In this document: one piece after another, positions 43,934-52,275 of the stretch
Layout of the letters: each line of letters begins with the position of its first letter
Numbering within the stretch: position 1 is the first letter of the stretch
NCBI GenBank assembly: GCA_013112725.1
Contig: JABFFZ010000008.1
Coordinates: forward strand, 1-64,000
Length of the DNA stretch: 64,000 bases
DNA from: Chloroflexota bacterium
GTDB taxonomy: Bacteria; Chloroflexota; Anaerolineae; Promineifilales; Promineifilaceae
Direction: 5' to 3'
Program-made: the position numbers and the translations under genes
The notes under the pieces: generated by a model
What the model saw: the letters and a program-made list of their open reading frames with translations, nothing else
The model's database searches: none
What the model was told of the DNA's origin: nothing

Positions 43934-44800
43934 TTAAGGGGTTTTGGGGAAAACAGTAATTACAACGGGTAGACGAGTGAAGGCGGGAATGACAACTTCT
44001 GGCCCGGTCAGGTGCAGGCCGGTGGAGGTACCACCATCCAGGTTCAAGGCGATGTCCAGGTTGAGGTCTGATTCCGCCAGCCAGACGCTTAACTGATGTA
44101 GGGTAAAACTACCCCAGGGGGCCAGGATAAAGAGGACACGGCCGTCCCCATCCTGCGCCACCACTGTCCGCCGTGCCGCTGCCCCATCCTCATCCGGGTA
44201 GCCGACCTGCCCACCCGGTTTTAGCAGCATGGGAAATGATTGCAATGCATAAAGCAGGGGTTCGTTGGGGTTGTACGGCCGTGCCCCCAACCACCGCACC
44301 GCCGGCCCATCAGCCGTCACCGCAAACATGCCGGCAAAATCGCCATAGCTACGGCCGTTGGCCTGCCCCTCTATCACCGTCAGCCCGGTGGCCACAAATT
44401 CCTCGGTGAAAAAGCCGCCATTCACCACCAGCAGCGCCCCCGTTTCTGCCTGCCACTGCGCCAGCGTTTGTGGTCCGCCGGGGCGGTAGGCCACCCGAAA
44501 TTCATACAGCGCCGGGTCAATGCGGAAAACGGAGAGTTCCTCCTGGACACGGCCGTCGGCCGCCAACAACCGGACCACCCGCTGCTCCAGGCCGGGGCGC
44601 AGCGTTTGCCAGCCGGTGTCGGGAGGGGGAGAAGGGGTGGGTAGGTGAACCGGTGAAGGGGTGAAGGCGGCGAAGTCGCCGGGGTGAGGGGGTGAAGAGG
44701 TGGGCGCAGCGGAGGAGGTGACAAGCATACATCCCATCAACCAGATGAGGCAGGCCACACCACCCACCAGCCGCTTGCCGCCAGCCACCTTCCTACTCAT
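43934..44800 (-). CDS. Phosphodiester glycosidase-family (NAGPA-like) exported protein
   Basis: A 288-residue exported protein with an Arg/Lys-rich start, a hydrophobic stretch ending in LIWLMGC (possible lipobox) and a Pro/Ser linker. The rest matches the phosphodiester glycosidase domain: LLVVNGGFFTEEFVATGL, SYGDFAGMFAVT, and IALNLDGGTSTGLHL near the C-terminus. Family members cleave sugar-phosphodiester bonds, as in the mannose-6-phosphate uncovering enzyme, or have unknown targets. The start at 44800 overlaps the stop of the upstream DUF2344 gene by 8 nt, showing coupling. Confidence 0.83.
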   Translation of the reverse strand: MSRKVAGGKRLVGGVACLIWLMGCMLVTSSAAPTSSPPHPGDFAAFTPSPVHLPTPSPPPDTGWQTLRPGLEQRVVRLLAADGRVQEELSVFRIDPALYEFRVAYRPGGPQTLAQWQAETGALLVVNGGFFTEEFVATGLTVIEGQANGRSYGDFAGMFAVTADGPAVRWLGARPYNPNEPLLYALQSFPMLLKPGGQVGYPDEDGAAARRTVVAQDGDGRVLFILAPWGSFTLHQLSVWLAESDLNLDIALNLDGGTSTGLHLTGPEVVIPAFTRLPVVITVFPKTP

Positions 44801-45455
44801 CTTGCAGCACAATGCGGGTGCGGTGGATGCGCGCCGCCAGTGGGTCAATGCTCAGCGCCAGCAGCACCTCATCTGGCCGGCCGGTGAGGGATGGTTGCAG
44901 CAGCAGGCGCATTTGCAGATGGGGCAAGTCACCGGCCGTATCCAACAGGCAGAGGTCGAAGAGCAACGGCCGTAAATCATACACCTTCAGCTTGCCCTTC
45001 TGCTCCCGTTCCCGCAGCAGTTGTGGCGCCGCCAGTAGTTCCGCAACCCGCCCAGCCAATTCCTGCCGGTCAACCGGGTCTAGCGGAGTAGCCACATAGG
45101 TAGATTCCACCGTGCTGGCCTGCAATGAAGGCGCCGGCAAGGGCACATCGGCCATCTGGTACACTTCAATACCGGGGGCCATGCGGGTCATCAATTGCTG
45201 CCGCGCCTGTTCCGGCTCCACCCATTCCATCATCAATACATCCGCCAATTCATACTCACTGGTATACCCCAATGGCAGCGCCGCCGCCATTTGCAGCCGG
45301 GGACGGCGGTTAAAACCATGGGTGTACGCCACCGGCAAATTAGCCCGGTTCAGCGCCCGCTCCAACGCTCGCGCCAGGTCTAAGTGACTGATAAAACGCG
45401 CCGGGCCGCCTTTACCAAACGTCATGCGTAATCGCTGTACATAGTCTGCTTGCAT
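44793..45455 (-). CDS. DUF2344 radical-SAM-associated protein
   Basis: A 220-residue protein of the DUF2344/TIGR03936 family, recognised by RLRMTFGKGGPARFISHLDL, LPVAYTHGFNRRPRLQMAAA, PLGYTSEYELADV and the C-terminal strand LLALSIDPLAARIHRTR. In many bacteria it is fused or adjacent to a radical SAM protein of the TIGR03960 type and to ribonuclease E/G. Here no such partner is next to it. The start carries a TACAAT box ten bases upstream, shared in a divergent region with the LysM/M23 gene. Function unknown. Confidence 0.85.
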   Translation of the reverse strand: MQADYVQRLRMTFGKGGPARFISHLDLARALERALNRANLPVAYTHGFNRRPRLQMAAALPLGYTSEYELADVLMMEWVEPEQARQQLMTRMAPGIEVYQMADVPLPAPSLQASTVESTYVATPLDPVDRQELAGRVAELLAAPQLLREREQKGKLKVYDLRPLLFDLCLLDTAGDLPHLQMRLLLQPSLTGRPDEVLLALSIDPLAARIHRTRIVLQDE

Positions 45456-45523
45456 AGTGGCGGCAATTGTAGCCCGTGCCTCTCATTCGTGAAAATGGCC
45501 CAGCCGGGTTACAATCGCCCACT
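45456..45523. promoter_or_regulatory. Divergent promoter region with two close-set -10 boxes
   Basis: On the minus strand TACAAT (complement of 45466-45471) lies 10 nt before the DUF2344 start; on the plus strand TACAAT lies eight bases before the LysM/M23 start. Neither has a ribosome site between box and ATG. Confidence 0.5.
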
Positions 45524-47104
45524 ATGAAACGCTCACGAATGATGGATTACCTTTTACGCCTTACGCTCTTTGCCTTTCTATTGGCTGCCTGCGAACGGCC
45601 CGACCCGGAAGTGACGATTTTATCCACCGGTGGCCTCACGGCCGTGCCCCCCACCCTGGCGGCGATCTCCTTTGAGCAGCTCGGCGTGGCGCCGCCAGAA
45701 GCGGCAGCCCCCATCGTGCCCCTCGCTGCGACTGTAGTAGACGCGCCAACCCCCACGCCAGACCCACCTCGTTACGATCCACACAGCGTAGGCGGCCAAC
45801 AGACGCACACCATCAGCCCCGGCGATACCCTGAACTACCTGGGGCAGTTTTATGGCGTTTCACCTGAAGAAATCGCGGCCCTCAACCAGATACAGCTAAC
45901 GGACATTCTGTATATAGGCCAGCAGTTACTTATCCCTGGGCAGGCAAGCCAGGTGGGGCCTTCCTTTAAGATTATTCCTGACAGTGAACTCCTGTTTGGC
46001 CCGGCGGCTAAAGGGTTTTATGTGCGGCAAACGGCCGTACCCCACAACGGCTTTCTGCTGCGTTACAGTGAAGAGGTGGAAGGGAAACGGCTGGAAGGCC
46101 CGGAAATTGTGGAACTGGTGGCCCACCGTCACAGTGTGAACCCGCGCTTGCTGTTGGCGTTGTTGGAATACCGCAGCGGCTGGCTGACCCAGCCGACCCT
46201 GTCCGAATCGCAGCAGAAATATCCGTTTGGCAAGAGCGGCGCGGCCTATGAGGGACTGTACCGGCAGCTGAGTTGGGCGGCAAATGAACTGAATTGGGGA
46301 TATTACGGCCGTGCCGAAGGCAACCTGCACACCTTTGCCCTGCCCGATAAAACCCGCATCACCTTCGCCCCGGACATCAACGACGCCACCGCCGGTGTGC
46401 AGCGTATGTTAGGCGGCGCGGACACCATCACCTTTGAAAACTGGCTGCACGATGCCGGGCCAACCGGCTTCTTCGCCACCTATGAACGGCTCTTTGGCAA
46501 CCCCTTTGCCCTGGCAATTGAACCGGTCTGGCCTTCGACCCTGGCGCAGCCCACCCTCCAACTGCCCTGGGCCAATGGCGAGACGTGGTACTTCACCGGC
46601 GGGCCACACGGCGGCTGGAACAGCGGTTCTGCCTGGGCAGCCCTGGATTTTGCCCCGGAGGCTGATGTGCTGGGCTGTTTTGACTCTGACGCCTGGGTCA
46701 CGGCTATGAGCGATGGCATTGTGACCCGCAGCGGTTTTGGCGCGGTGGTGGTAGACCTGGACGGCGACCGGTATGCCGGGACGGGTTGGGCCATCATCTA
46801 TATGCATCTGGCCGACCGCGACCGCATCCCCACCGGTTCACCGGTACAAACGGGCGACCGTCTGGGGCATCCTTCCTGCGAAGGTGGCTTTTCCGATGGG
46901 ACGCATGTGCATATTGCCCGGACGTATAACGGCCGTTGGGTCTCCGCCGACGGCGATCCCACGCGCGGGGGTGTTCCTTTTAATATGGGTGGTTGGGTTT
47001 CCCAGGGCGTGGGGCGCGAGTATGATGGCTTCCTCATTCGCGGTGCGGTCAGCAAAGAGGCATGCGCCTGCCGCGAGGCGAGTAATGCCATTACCTGGGA
47101 GTAA
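45524..47104 (+). CDS. LysM + M23 peptidase-like lipoprotein
   Basis: A 526-residue lipoprotein (LLAACERP lipobox). One LysM domain at about 105-150 (THTISPGDTLNYLGQFYGVSPEEIAALNQI, ending GQQLLIPG) would bind peptidoglycan or chitin. A middle helical part follows. The last 150 residues resemble an M23 metallopeptidase: GGPHGGWNSGSAWAALDFAP supplies the first His and Asp, and DGTHVHIARTY the His-x-His. M23 enzymes cut peptidoglycan cross-bridges, so this is probably a cell-wall hydrolase or an inactive relative. The start at 45524 is chosen because it begins the signal peptide and is preceded by TACAAT at eight bases. Confidence 0.85.
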   Translation: MKRSRMMDYLLRLTLFAFLLAACERPDPEVTILSTGGLTAVPPTLAAISFEQLGVAPPEAAAPIVPLAATVVDAPTPTPDPPRYDPHSVGGQQTHTISPGDTLNYLGQFYGVSPEEIAALNQIQLTDILYIGQQLLIPGQASQVGPSFKIIPDSELLFGPAAKGFYVRQTAVPHNGFLLRYSEEVEGKRLEGPEIVELVAHRHSVNPRLLLALLEYRSGWLTQPTLSESQQKYPFGKSGAAYEGLYRQLSWAANELNWGYYGRAEGNLHTFALPDKTRITFAPDINDATAGVQRMLGGADTITFENWLHDAGPTGFFATYERLFGNPFALAIEPVWPSTLAQPTLQLPWANGETWYFTGGPHGGWNSGSAWAALDFAPEADVLGCFDSDAWVTAMSDGIVTRSGFGAVVVDLDGDRYAGTGWAIIYMHLADRDRIPTGSPVQTGDRLGHPSCEGGFSDGTHVHIARTYNGRWVSADGDPTRGGVPFNMGGWVSQGVGREYDGFLIRGAVSKEACACREASNAITWE

Positions 47105-47210
47105 GGGAGAAGGTAAGCCGTAATCCGTTATTCGTATGCCGTTATCGGTAATTGGGATGGGGTTGGTCTGGCGATTGTTCCCCAGAACCGTTCCTCCGTC
47201 ACCCTGTCAA

Positions 47211-47996
47211 CTACAGTAAGTGGTGCATCATGCCGGCAACGGCCGTGTACACCGGTGAATCATCAGGTAGCTCAATCAACGGCCGTCCGCTATACTCAAA
47301 AGCTACCAGTTCCTCATCCGCCGGTACCAGCCCCAACAATGGCACATCCATTTGCCCGATGCGCTGCTGTAACGACAACGGCAGTTCCAGTGGCGCACGA
47401 TTAAGAACGAGATAGCTATTGGCAATGCGAATGTCTAGCTCGTGCCGGAATGCGGCGATCCGCTCCGCGGCCACAATCCCCCGTTGTGTGGCGTCGCTGA
47501 CGATAATCAGGTGATCCACATCCCGCGTGGTGCGGCGGCTGAGATGCTCCATGCCCGCTTCGTTGTCAATGACCACATAACGATACTGGCGGCTGAGGCT
47601 GTCTATCACCTCGCGCAAATTGTGGTTTACGGCGCAATAACAGCCCGGCCCTTCCGGCTGGCCCATGGCGATCAGGTCAAACCGGTCGCCCTCCGCTAAC
47701 GAGGAGCGCACACTGTAGTCCAGGTACTCCCGTTTGCTCACGCCGCCAGACAGTGCCCCCATGGCCGCTCCCGTCGCCGTGAGTGATTGTTTCACCTGCG
47801 CCAGCATATCTTCCCGGATTTCACCAATCGTCCAGGCCAGTTCCAACCCCAACACCATGTTCAAATTACTGCTGGGGTCAGCGTCTATCGCCAGCACCGA
47901 ACCCGGCTGGTTTTGCGCCAGATATTTGATGATCATGCCGGCGACGGTGGTTTTACCCACCCCGCCTTTTCCGGCTAAGGCAATGGTTGTGGTCAT
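47211..47996 (-). CDS. CooC-type ATPase (Ni insertion, carbon monoxide dehydrogenase / ACS)
   Basis: A 261-residue MinD/CooC-family ATPase. The deviant Walker A GKGGVGKTT is at the N-terminus, DADPSSNLN follows, and GPGCYCAVN holds the C-x-C pair used for metal binding in CooC. CooC proteins dimerise with ATP and help load nickel into CODH or ACS. The start at 47996 skips repeat-derived codons. It is the last gene of the Wood-Ljungdahl island and lies next to a second CooC-type gene, so one may serve CODH and the other ACS (AcsF) (inference). Confidence 0.86.
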   Translation of the reverse strand: MTTTIALAGKGGVGKTTVAGMIIKYLAQNQPGSVLAIDADPSSNLNMVLGLELAWTIGEIREDMLAQVKQSLTATGAAMGALSGGVSKREYLDYSVRSSLAEGDRFDLIAMGQPEGPGCYCAVNHNLREVIDSLSRQYRYVVIDNEAGMEHLSRRTTRDVDHLIIVSDATQRGIVAAERIAAFRHELDIRIANSYLVLNRAPLELPLSLQQRIGQMDVPLLGLVPADEELVAFEYSGRPLIELPDDSPVYTAVAGMMHHLL

Positions 47997-48006
47997 GGTT
48001 TTGATG

Positions 48007-48091
48007 AGATTAGGAGACTGAGAGATTGGGAGATTGTCCCTCCAATCTCTCAATCTCCTAATCTCCTAATCTCCTAATCTCCTAATCTCTC
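48007..48091. repeat. AGATTAGG / CTAATCTC repeat spacer
   Basis: TTAGGAG/AGAGATTGGGAGATT units on one side and CAATCTCCTAATCTCC repeated five times on the other, able to fold back. Lies between the two CooC genes and enters the 3' end of the second. Confidence 0.85.
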
Positions 48092-48841
48092 CATCATCCT
48101 CTTTGCTTCTTCTCTTAAAACAGGCATATGGTCATACACGGCCGTACCCACCCGATCCGCCTCTTGTACCCCCCAAGCCAACGGCAGCAATCCTAACACA
48201 GACATTCCAGCATTGTTTTGGCGCAAGAACGCCGCTTCTTCCTCGCTGCCCACCTTGTTGCCCACCAGCCACAGCCGTTCCAGGCCAATGTCGTAGGCGA
48301 GTTTTTGAATTTGTACGGCCGTGCCCAGACTCCGCTTCGTCGGCTCCACCACAATCAACAGCGCATCCACAAAATCCACCGTCGCCCGCCCCAAATGTTC
48401 CACCCCGGCATACATATCCAGGATCAGCACATCATCTTTGCGAAAGAGCAGATGGGTAAACAATGTCTTCAGCATGGCGCTCTCCGGGCATATGCAGCCG
48501 GAGCCGCCCGTCTCCACCGCCCCCATTTCCAGCAGCCGCACACCGCGATGCACCACGCTAAACCGTTCGGGAATATCATCCACCCGCGGGTTAAGCGTAA
48601 AAAAGCCACCAAACGACCCCGGCTGCGCCCCGGTGCGCTCGGCAATTAGCTCTTCCATCTCCACAATGGGATGCAGCCGCGCCCGCAGTTCCGCCGGGAA
48701 ACCCAACGCCCCCGCCAGACACGGCGACGGGTCGGCGTCCACCGCCAACACCTGCTGCCCGGCATCCGCATAAGCCTGCGCCAGCAGCGCCGCCAACGTG
48801 GTCTTGCCCACCCCACCTTTACCGCTAATCGCCAGTTTCAT
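48074..48841 (-). CDS. CooC/AcsF-type ATPase (Ni insertion)
   Basis: A 255-residue ATPase with Walker A GKGGVGKTT, DADPSPCLAGALG, GSGCICPES with the C-x-C pair, and DMYAGVEHLGRATVD as switch region. It is the sister of the 47211-47996 protein and would use ATP binding to pass nickel to CODH or the acetyl-CoA synthase A cluster. The start overlaps the HepT stop by 4 nt as ATGA. It is separated from the methyl-branch genes only by the toxin-antitoxin pair. Confidence 0.87.
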   Translation of the reverse strand: MKLAISGKGGVGKTTLAALLAQAYADAGQQVLAVDADPSPCLAGALGFPAELRARLHPIVEMEELIAERTGAQPGSFGGFFTLNPRVDDIPERFSVVHRGVRLLEMGAVETGGSGCICPESAMLKTLFTHLLFRKDDVLILDMYAGVEHLGRATVDFVDALLIVVEPTKRSLGTAVQIQKLAYDIGLERLWLVGNKVGSEEEAAFLRQNNAGMSVLGLLPLAWGVQEADRVGTAVYDHMPVLREEAKRMMERLGD

Positions 48842-49257
48842 GTTTGTAAATAGACAGTGACTTGTTTGCCAAATTCGCGCAGGTCAGCACGGCCGTTTTG
48901 CAGAATTTCGCTCACAATCACCGGATCAACCACCAGATAATCATGCACCAGGATGTTGCGGAATCCGGCAAACGGCGCCAATCGCGTCGCTAATTCAGCT
49001 CCAATCACGCCCTTGTTGCCCAACTCCACAATCGCCTGACGATAGCTTTCCACCGACACATCAAAATCACCGGCCACAATATGCATGGCAATATCCACCA
49101 CGGCCTGAGCCGCCAAAAGCAAACTGTGTTGGGTAGCCCGGTACTTCACAAAATCAGCCGTCAACTCTTGCAGGCTGAATTGGGCGTAGTAATCCAATTC
49201 CTGGAGATAATTCTTCAAGGCGTTCAGTCTTACCAGAACAGTTTCTTGATCGGTCAT
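48838..49257 (-). CDS. HepT-like toxin (DUF86)
   Basis: A 139-residue HepT-family RNase toxin. The HEPN signature is FRNILVHDY (Arg-x4-His, followed by Tyr). Helical throughout. In the HepT/MntA system the partner is a nucleotidyltransferase that AMPylates the Tyr and silences the toxin. Such a gene lies directly upstream, ending 2 nt before this start. It overlaps the CooC-type gene by 4 nt, so the cassette sits inside the Wood-Ljungdahl transcript. Confidence 0.87.
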   Translation of the reverse strand: MTDQETVLVRLNALKNYLQELDYYAQFSLQELTADFVKYRATQHSLLLAAQAVVDIAMHIVAGDFDVSVESYRQAIVELGNKGVIGAELATRLAPFAGFRNILVHDYLVVDPVIVSEILQNGRADLREFGKQVTVYLQT

Positions 49258-49259
49258 GG

Positions 49260-49679
49260 TTAATCGGCGAAATAGGCCAGGGTGTATTTTTCGTTGACGC
49301 GGCGGATGGGCCTGGTATCTTCATAATCGCGCATCGTGTCCAGGATAAATTTCACACGGACAGCATCATCAGCACAATAGAGGACACGGCCGTCCACGTA
49401 CACCCGATGTCGCAGCAGCGGCGAGGCTTCCGCTAAATCAACTACCTGCACATCATCACGCTGCCACATGCCCCCCAATTCCCCGCTGAGATCGAGCCGT
49501 CGCCTGAATCGCGCCTGTTTGCCCAAATGCGGCGCAAACAGCACCGCCACATCCACATCCGACAGCAAACTTGCCCCCCCTCGCGCCTGGGAGCCATACA
49601 GATAAGCCAGCAAGACATCCTGTTGGGCAAATAACCAGGCCACCGCCTCTGATTGAAATTGTTCGCTGCTGTGGTTCAT
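49260..49679 (-). CDS. MntA-like nucleotidyltransferase antitoxin
   Basis: A 139-residue minimal nucleotidyltransferase. The GSx10DxD signature is AYLYGSQARGGASLLSDVDVAVLF; a later DVQVVDLAEASPLL supplies the third acidic residue. It would transfer AMP to the HepT toxin from the next gene. TATAAT stands only six bases before the ATG with no ribosome site, so this cassette probably has its own leaderless promoter within the Wood-Ljungdahl cluster. Confidence 0.87.
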   Translation of the reverse strand: MNHSSEQFQSEAVAWLFAQQDVLLAYLYGSQARGGASLLSDVDVAVLFAPHLGKQARFRRRLDLSGELGGMWQRDDVQVVDLAEASPLLRHRVYVDGRVLYCADDAVRVKFILDTMRDYEDTRPIRRVNEKYTLAYFAD

Positions 49680-49685
49680 GCCCCT

Positions 49686-49691
49686 ATTATA
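49686..49691 (-). promoter_or_regulatory. Likely -10 box for a leaderless transcript
   Basis: TATAAT on the minus strand followed by AGGGGC and the ATG of the MntA-like gene: six bases of spacing. Confidence 0.5.
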
Positions 49692-49698
49692 GCAGACC

Positions 49699-49745
49699 GT
49701 GATGCGTGATGCGTGAGGTCTCTCTGCTCACGCATCACGCATCAC
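49699..49745. repeat. Perfect GTGATGC heptad hairpin
   Basis: GTGATGCGTGATGCGTGAG, a 9-nt loop, then its exact reverse complement: a perfect 19-bp stem made of two heptads and a half. Confidence 0.9.
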
Positions 49746-49771
49746 TTGTCACGCCGAACCCCACAAGACCG

Positions 49772-51241
49772 TCAATTCAGGCATATCTCCGGCTGCGCCA
49801 GTTGCGGCCGTGCCAATCCCGCTTCGGTGACAATACGCGGCACAATCTCTTCCCAGCCCACTGCCATCAGGTGAATGCCGTTCACGCCCTGCTTGCCTTT
49901 AATGGCTTCAATAAGCTCCAGGGCGATTTGCACCCCTTCTTCGGCCACGCCGTCCCCGGCCGCTTCCAGCCGTTTGAGGATGGGCTGCGGGATGAAAACG
50001 CCGGGCACGTCGTCATTCATGTAGTGGGCCATTTTCAAGGTCTTGAGCGGCGTGATGCCAATGAGGATGTACACTTTGTCCAGGATATTGCGTTTCGCCA
50101 GTTCATTCAGCCAGATTTCCAGCCCGCCCGGGTCATACACCAGGTTCGTCTGGAAGAACTGCGCCCCGGCGTTCACCTTTTTATGCTCACGGATCGCCTG
50201 ATATTCAGGCCGAGAGGCAAAGGGTGCGCCGGCCGCGCCCAGGAAAAATTGGGGGCGGAATTTGAGGTCACGGCCGTCCAGATATTTCCCCTCATCCCGC
50301 ATCCGCCGCAAAATCCAGAGCATCTGCACCGCATCAATATCAATCACGTCCATCCGGCCCTGCGGCGCTGGCCCCATACGCGCATGGTCGCCGGACAGGC
50401 ACAGGATGTTGCGAATGCCCAGAGCGCTGGCCCCCAACACCTCCGCCTGCAAGCCGGTGCGGGTGCGATCTCGCGCCGCAATTTGCAGCACCGGTTCGGC
50501 GTCGTGTTGCAGCGCCATCGTGGAGCAGGCAATGGAAGACATACGCGGTGTGGCCGAGGGACAATCGGTGAAGTTGATGGCGGCCACATACGGCCGTACC
50601 AACTCCACATTCCGGCACATCGCCCCCGTGGCCGCGCTCAGCGGCGGCGCCACTTCGGCCGTGACCACAAATTCGCCCGCCTTCAACCGCCGCTCCAGTT
50701 CCGAGGCCGGTTCATCATAAGCGGGGGCGTGGTACTCGGCGTCACCCTGCCACCAATCCGGCTGGCGCACCGGGCGGAAGACAGCGTCCCAGGTGGCAGC
50801 GCGGGCTGTTTTGTCCCGTTTCACCAGGCCGGTGAACACCTTTTTCGTGCCCACCACCTTTACCTGCCGCATCACATCGCCCCACGTCTCGCCGCCCACT
50901 TTGTCCCAATCCAACGGCGGCAGCACTTCCAGCAACATCTCCTGCCGCCCCATTTTGAAGGCGCGCTCGTAGATTTCATACCAGATGCACGGCCGTGTCT
51001 CGTCCACGTAACAATGCGCTTCCGTCGAGCCGCCGCACGGCCCATTGCGCGCCCCTTTGGGACACTCCATCGGGCAGATAAAGGCCGTCTCTTGCAGCAA
51101 ACAATTGCCGCACATGCGGCAACCAAACAGCGGCCCTTTGCTCACGCGCTCCACAAAGGCCAGCGCCTGCTGGCTCTTGCTCACTCTCTTAAACGGGTAA
51201 TAGGCCGGCTGCCAGCGCCGTCCTGGGGTAAAGAGAGGCAT
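49772..51241 (-). CDS. MetV-MetF fusion, methylenetetrahydrofolate reductase
   Basis: 489 residues. The N-terminal ~150 are MetV-like with cysteines C41, C44, C47, C56, C60 and C69 (FGCRMCGNCLLQ, FICPMECPKGARNGPCGGS), a zinc or Fe-S binding unit. The rest is the MetF TIM barrel (EVAPPLSAATGA, AINFTDCPSATPRMSS, NILCLSGDHARMG, GAQFFQTNLVYD), which reduces methylene- to methyl-tetrahydrofolate. In many acetogens MetV and MetF are separate and paired with other redox subunits; here they are one chain. AGGAGG stands five bases before the ATG. It supplies the methyl group to the corrinoid protein encoded nearby. Confidence 0.9.
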   Translation of the reverse strand: MPLFTPGRRWQPAYYPFKRVSKSQQALAFVERVSKGPLFGCRMCGNCLLQETAFICPMECPKGARNGPCGGSTEAHCYVDETRPCIWYEIYERAFKMGRQEMLLEVLPPLDWDKVGGETWGDVMRQVKVVGTKKVFTGLVKRDKTARAATWDAVFRPVRQPDWWQGDAEYHAPAYDEPASELERRLKAGEFVVTAEVAPPLSAATGAMCRNVELVRPYVAAINFTDCPSATPRMSSIACSTMALQHDAEPVLQIAARDRTRTGLQAEVLGASALGIRNILCLSGDHARMGPAPQGRMDVIDIDAVQMLWILRRMRDEGKYLDGRDLKFRPQFFLGAAGAPFASRPEYQAIREHKKVNAGAQFFQTNLVYDPGGLEIWLNELAKRNILDKVYILIGITPLKTLKMAHYMNDDVPGVFIPQPILKRLEAAGDGVAEEGVQIALELIEAIKGKQGVNGIHLMAVGWEEIVPRIVTEAGLARPQLAQPEICLN

Positions 51242-51258
51242 AACAACCTCCTAAACAC

Positions 51259-51313
51259 GTTTGTAGCAGGCGATCCATCGCCTTCTGACGGCGATAAATC
51301 GCCTGCTACAAAC
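51259..51313. repeat. GTTTGTAGCAGGCGAT hairpin
   Basis: Perfect 16-bp outer arms; a relative of 43870-43924. Fills the gap between MetV-MetF and the flavoprotein gene. Confidence 0.82.
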
Positions 51314-51320
51314 AACGAAA

Positions 51321-52226
51321 CTACAACATCGGCAGCAAATAGTCATACGCACTCAGCGCCGCCTTCACGCCTTCGCCGACCGCCACCAACACCTGCTCGG
51401 CGTAAATGTTGGTCACGTCGCCGGCGGCGAAGATGCCGGGCACGCTGGTGCAGGCGTATGGGTCTACTTTGACAAAGCCACGGCCGTCTAGTTCCACCAA
51501 CCCCGCCACCATTTGGGTGTTCGGCCGTAGCCCTTTCTCCACAAACGCACCGTCCGTTTCCAGCTTCGTTTCCTGGCCCAGCCGGTCTTTCACCACCACC
51601 GTATGGCAGTAGCCGTTGCCTTCCACGCGCGCTACCTGGTAATGAGGCAAGATAGTGACGTTGGCCGCCGTCTGTAACTTCTGCCCCAACGGTGTATGCA
51701 GCGCCCGCTCCGACGGCCCCACCACATGCACGTGGTGGGCCACCGTGGCCAGTTCCGCCGCCGAACGCAGCGCCAGTTCGTCCTCGCCAATCACCACCGC
51801 GTCCTTATCAATAAACAGCGGCGCATAGCTCAAAGCGGAGTAGCACAACCCTTTGGACAGGTACTCCCGCTCGCCGGGCACATTCAGCCACTCCTGCCGT
51901 GTGCCCGTCGCCAGCACAATCGCCCTCGCCTCCAGTTCGCTGCCCTGCATGGTACGCACCACAAAACCATCGGTCGTTTTCTGTACTTGCTCTACCCGAT
52001 CCATCAGCCGGGTAAAGTGCAGGTATTCCAGTTCACTCTTGAACTTATTCACCACCTCAATGCCGCGAATCACCTGGTAGCTCTCCACGTCTGGCAGATT
52101 CAGGTGATAGTTCGTCTTGCCGCCCAAATCTTCGGAAACGAGCAGCACGTTCAACCGTTTACGAATGGCGTAAATGGCCGCCGTCAGGCCCGCCGGCCCA
52201 CCACCAATCACAATTAAATCGTACAT
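51321..52226 (-). CDS. Thioredoxin-reductase-like flavoprotein without the CxxC pair
   Basis: A 301-residue FAD/NAD(P)H protein of the TrxR fold: LIVIGGGPAGLTAAIYA (FAD), LATGTRQEWLNVPGE, VVIGEDELALRSAAELA (NAD(P)H site), and the terminal GIFAAGDVTN. At the spot where TrxR has Cys-Ala-Thr-Cys the sequence reads S130-A-L-S133; C128 lies just before. It therefore cannot form the usual redox disulfide. Homologues of this shape include ferredoxin-NADP reductases. Placed between malic enzyme and MetV-MetF, it may hand electrons to MetV-MetF or a ferredoxin (inference). GGAGG precedes the ATG. Confidence 0.85.
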   Translation of the reverse strand: MYDLIVIGGGPAGLTAAIYAIRKRLNVLLVSEDLGGKTNYHLNLPDVESYQVIRGIEVVNKFKSELEYLHFTRLMDRVEQVQKTTDGFVVRTMQGSELEARAIVLATGTRQEWLNVPGEREYLSKGLCYSALSYAPLFIDKDAVVIGEDELALRSAAELATVAHHVHVVGPSERALHTPLGQKLQTAANVTILPHYQVARVEGNGYCHTVVVKDRLGQETKLETDGAFVEKGLRPNTQMVAGLVELDGRGFVKVDPYACTSVPGIFAAGDVTNIYAEQVLVAVGEGVKAALSAYDYLLPML

Positions 52227-52242
52227 GGCAAACCTCCATGAG

Positions 52243-52275
52243 GAGTGATAGTCACTTTGAAAGTGACTATCGCTC
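52243..52275. repeat. GAGTGATAGTCACTT hairpin
   Basis: 15-bp arms with one mismatch and a 3-nt loop, spanning the gap before the flavoprotein gene and overlapping the last codons of the malic enzyme gene. Confidence 0.75.

Noticed and set aside
49706..51472. Long plus-strand open frame of 588 codons
   Set aside because: It is antisense to the whole MetV-MetF gene and partly to the flavoprotein gene; its translation is low-complexity His/Arg/Gln-rich and matches nothing, as expected of a GC-rich shadow.
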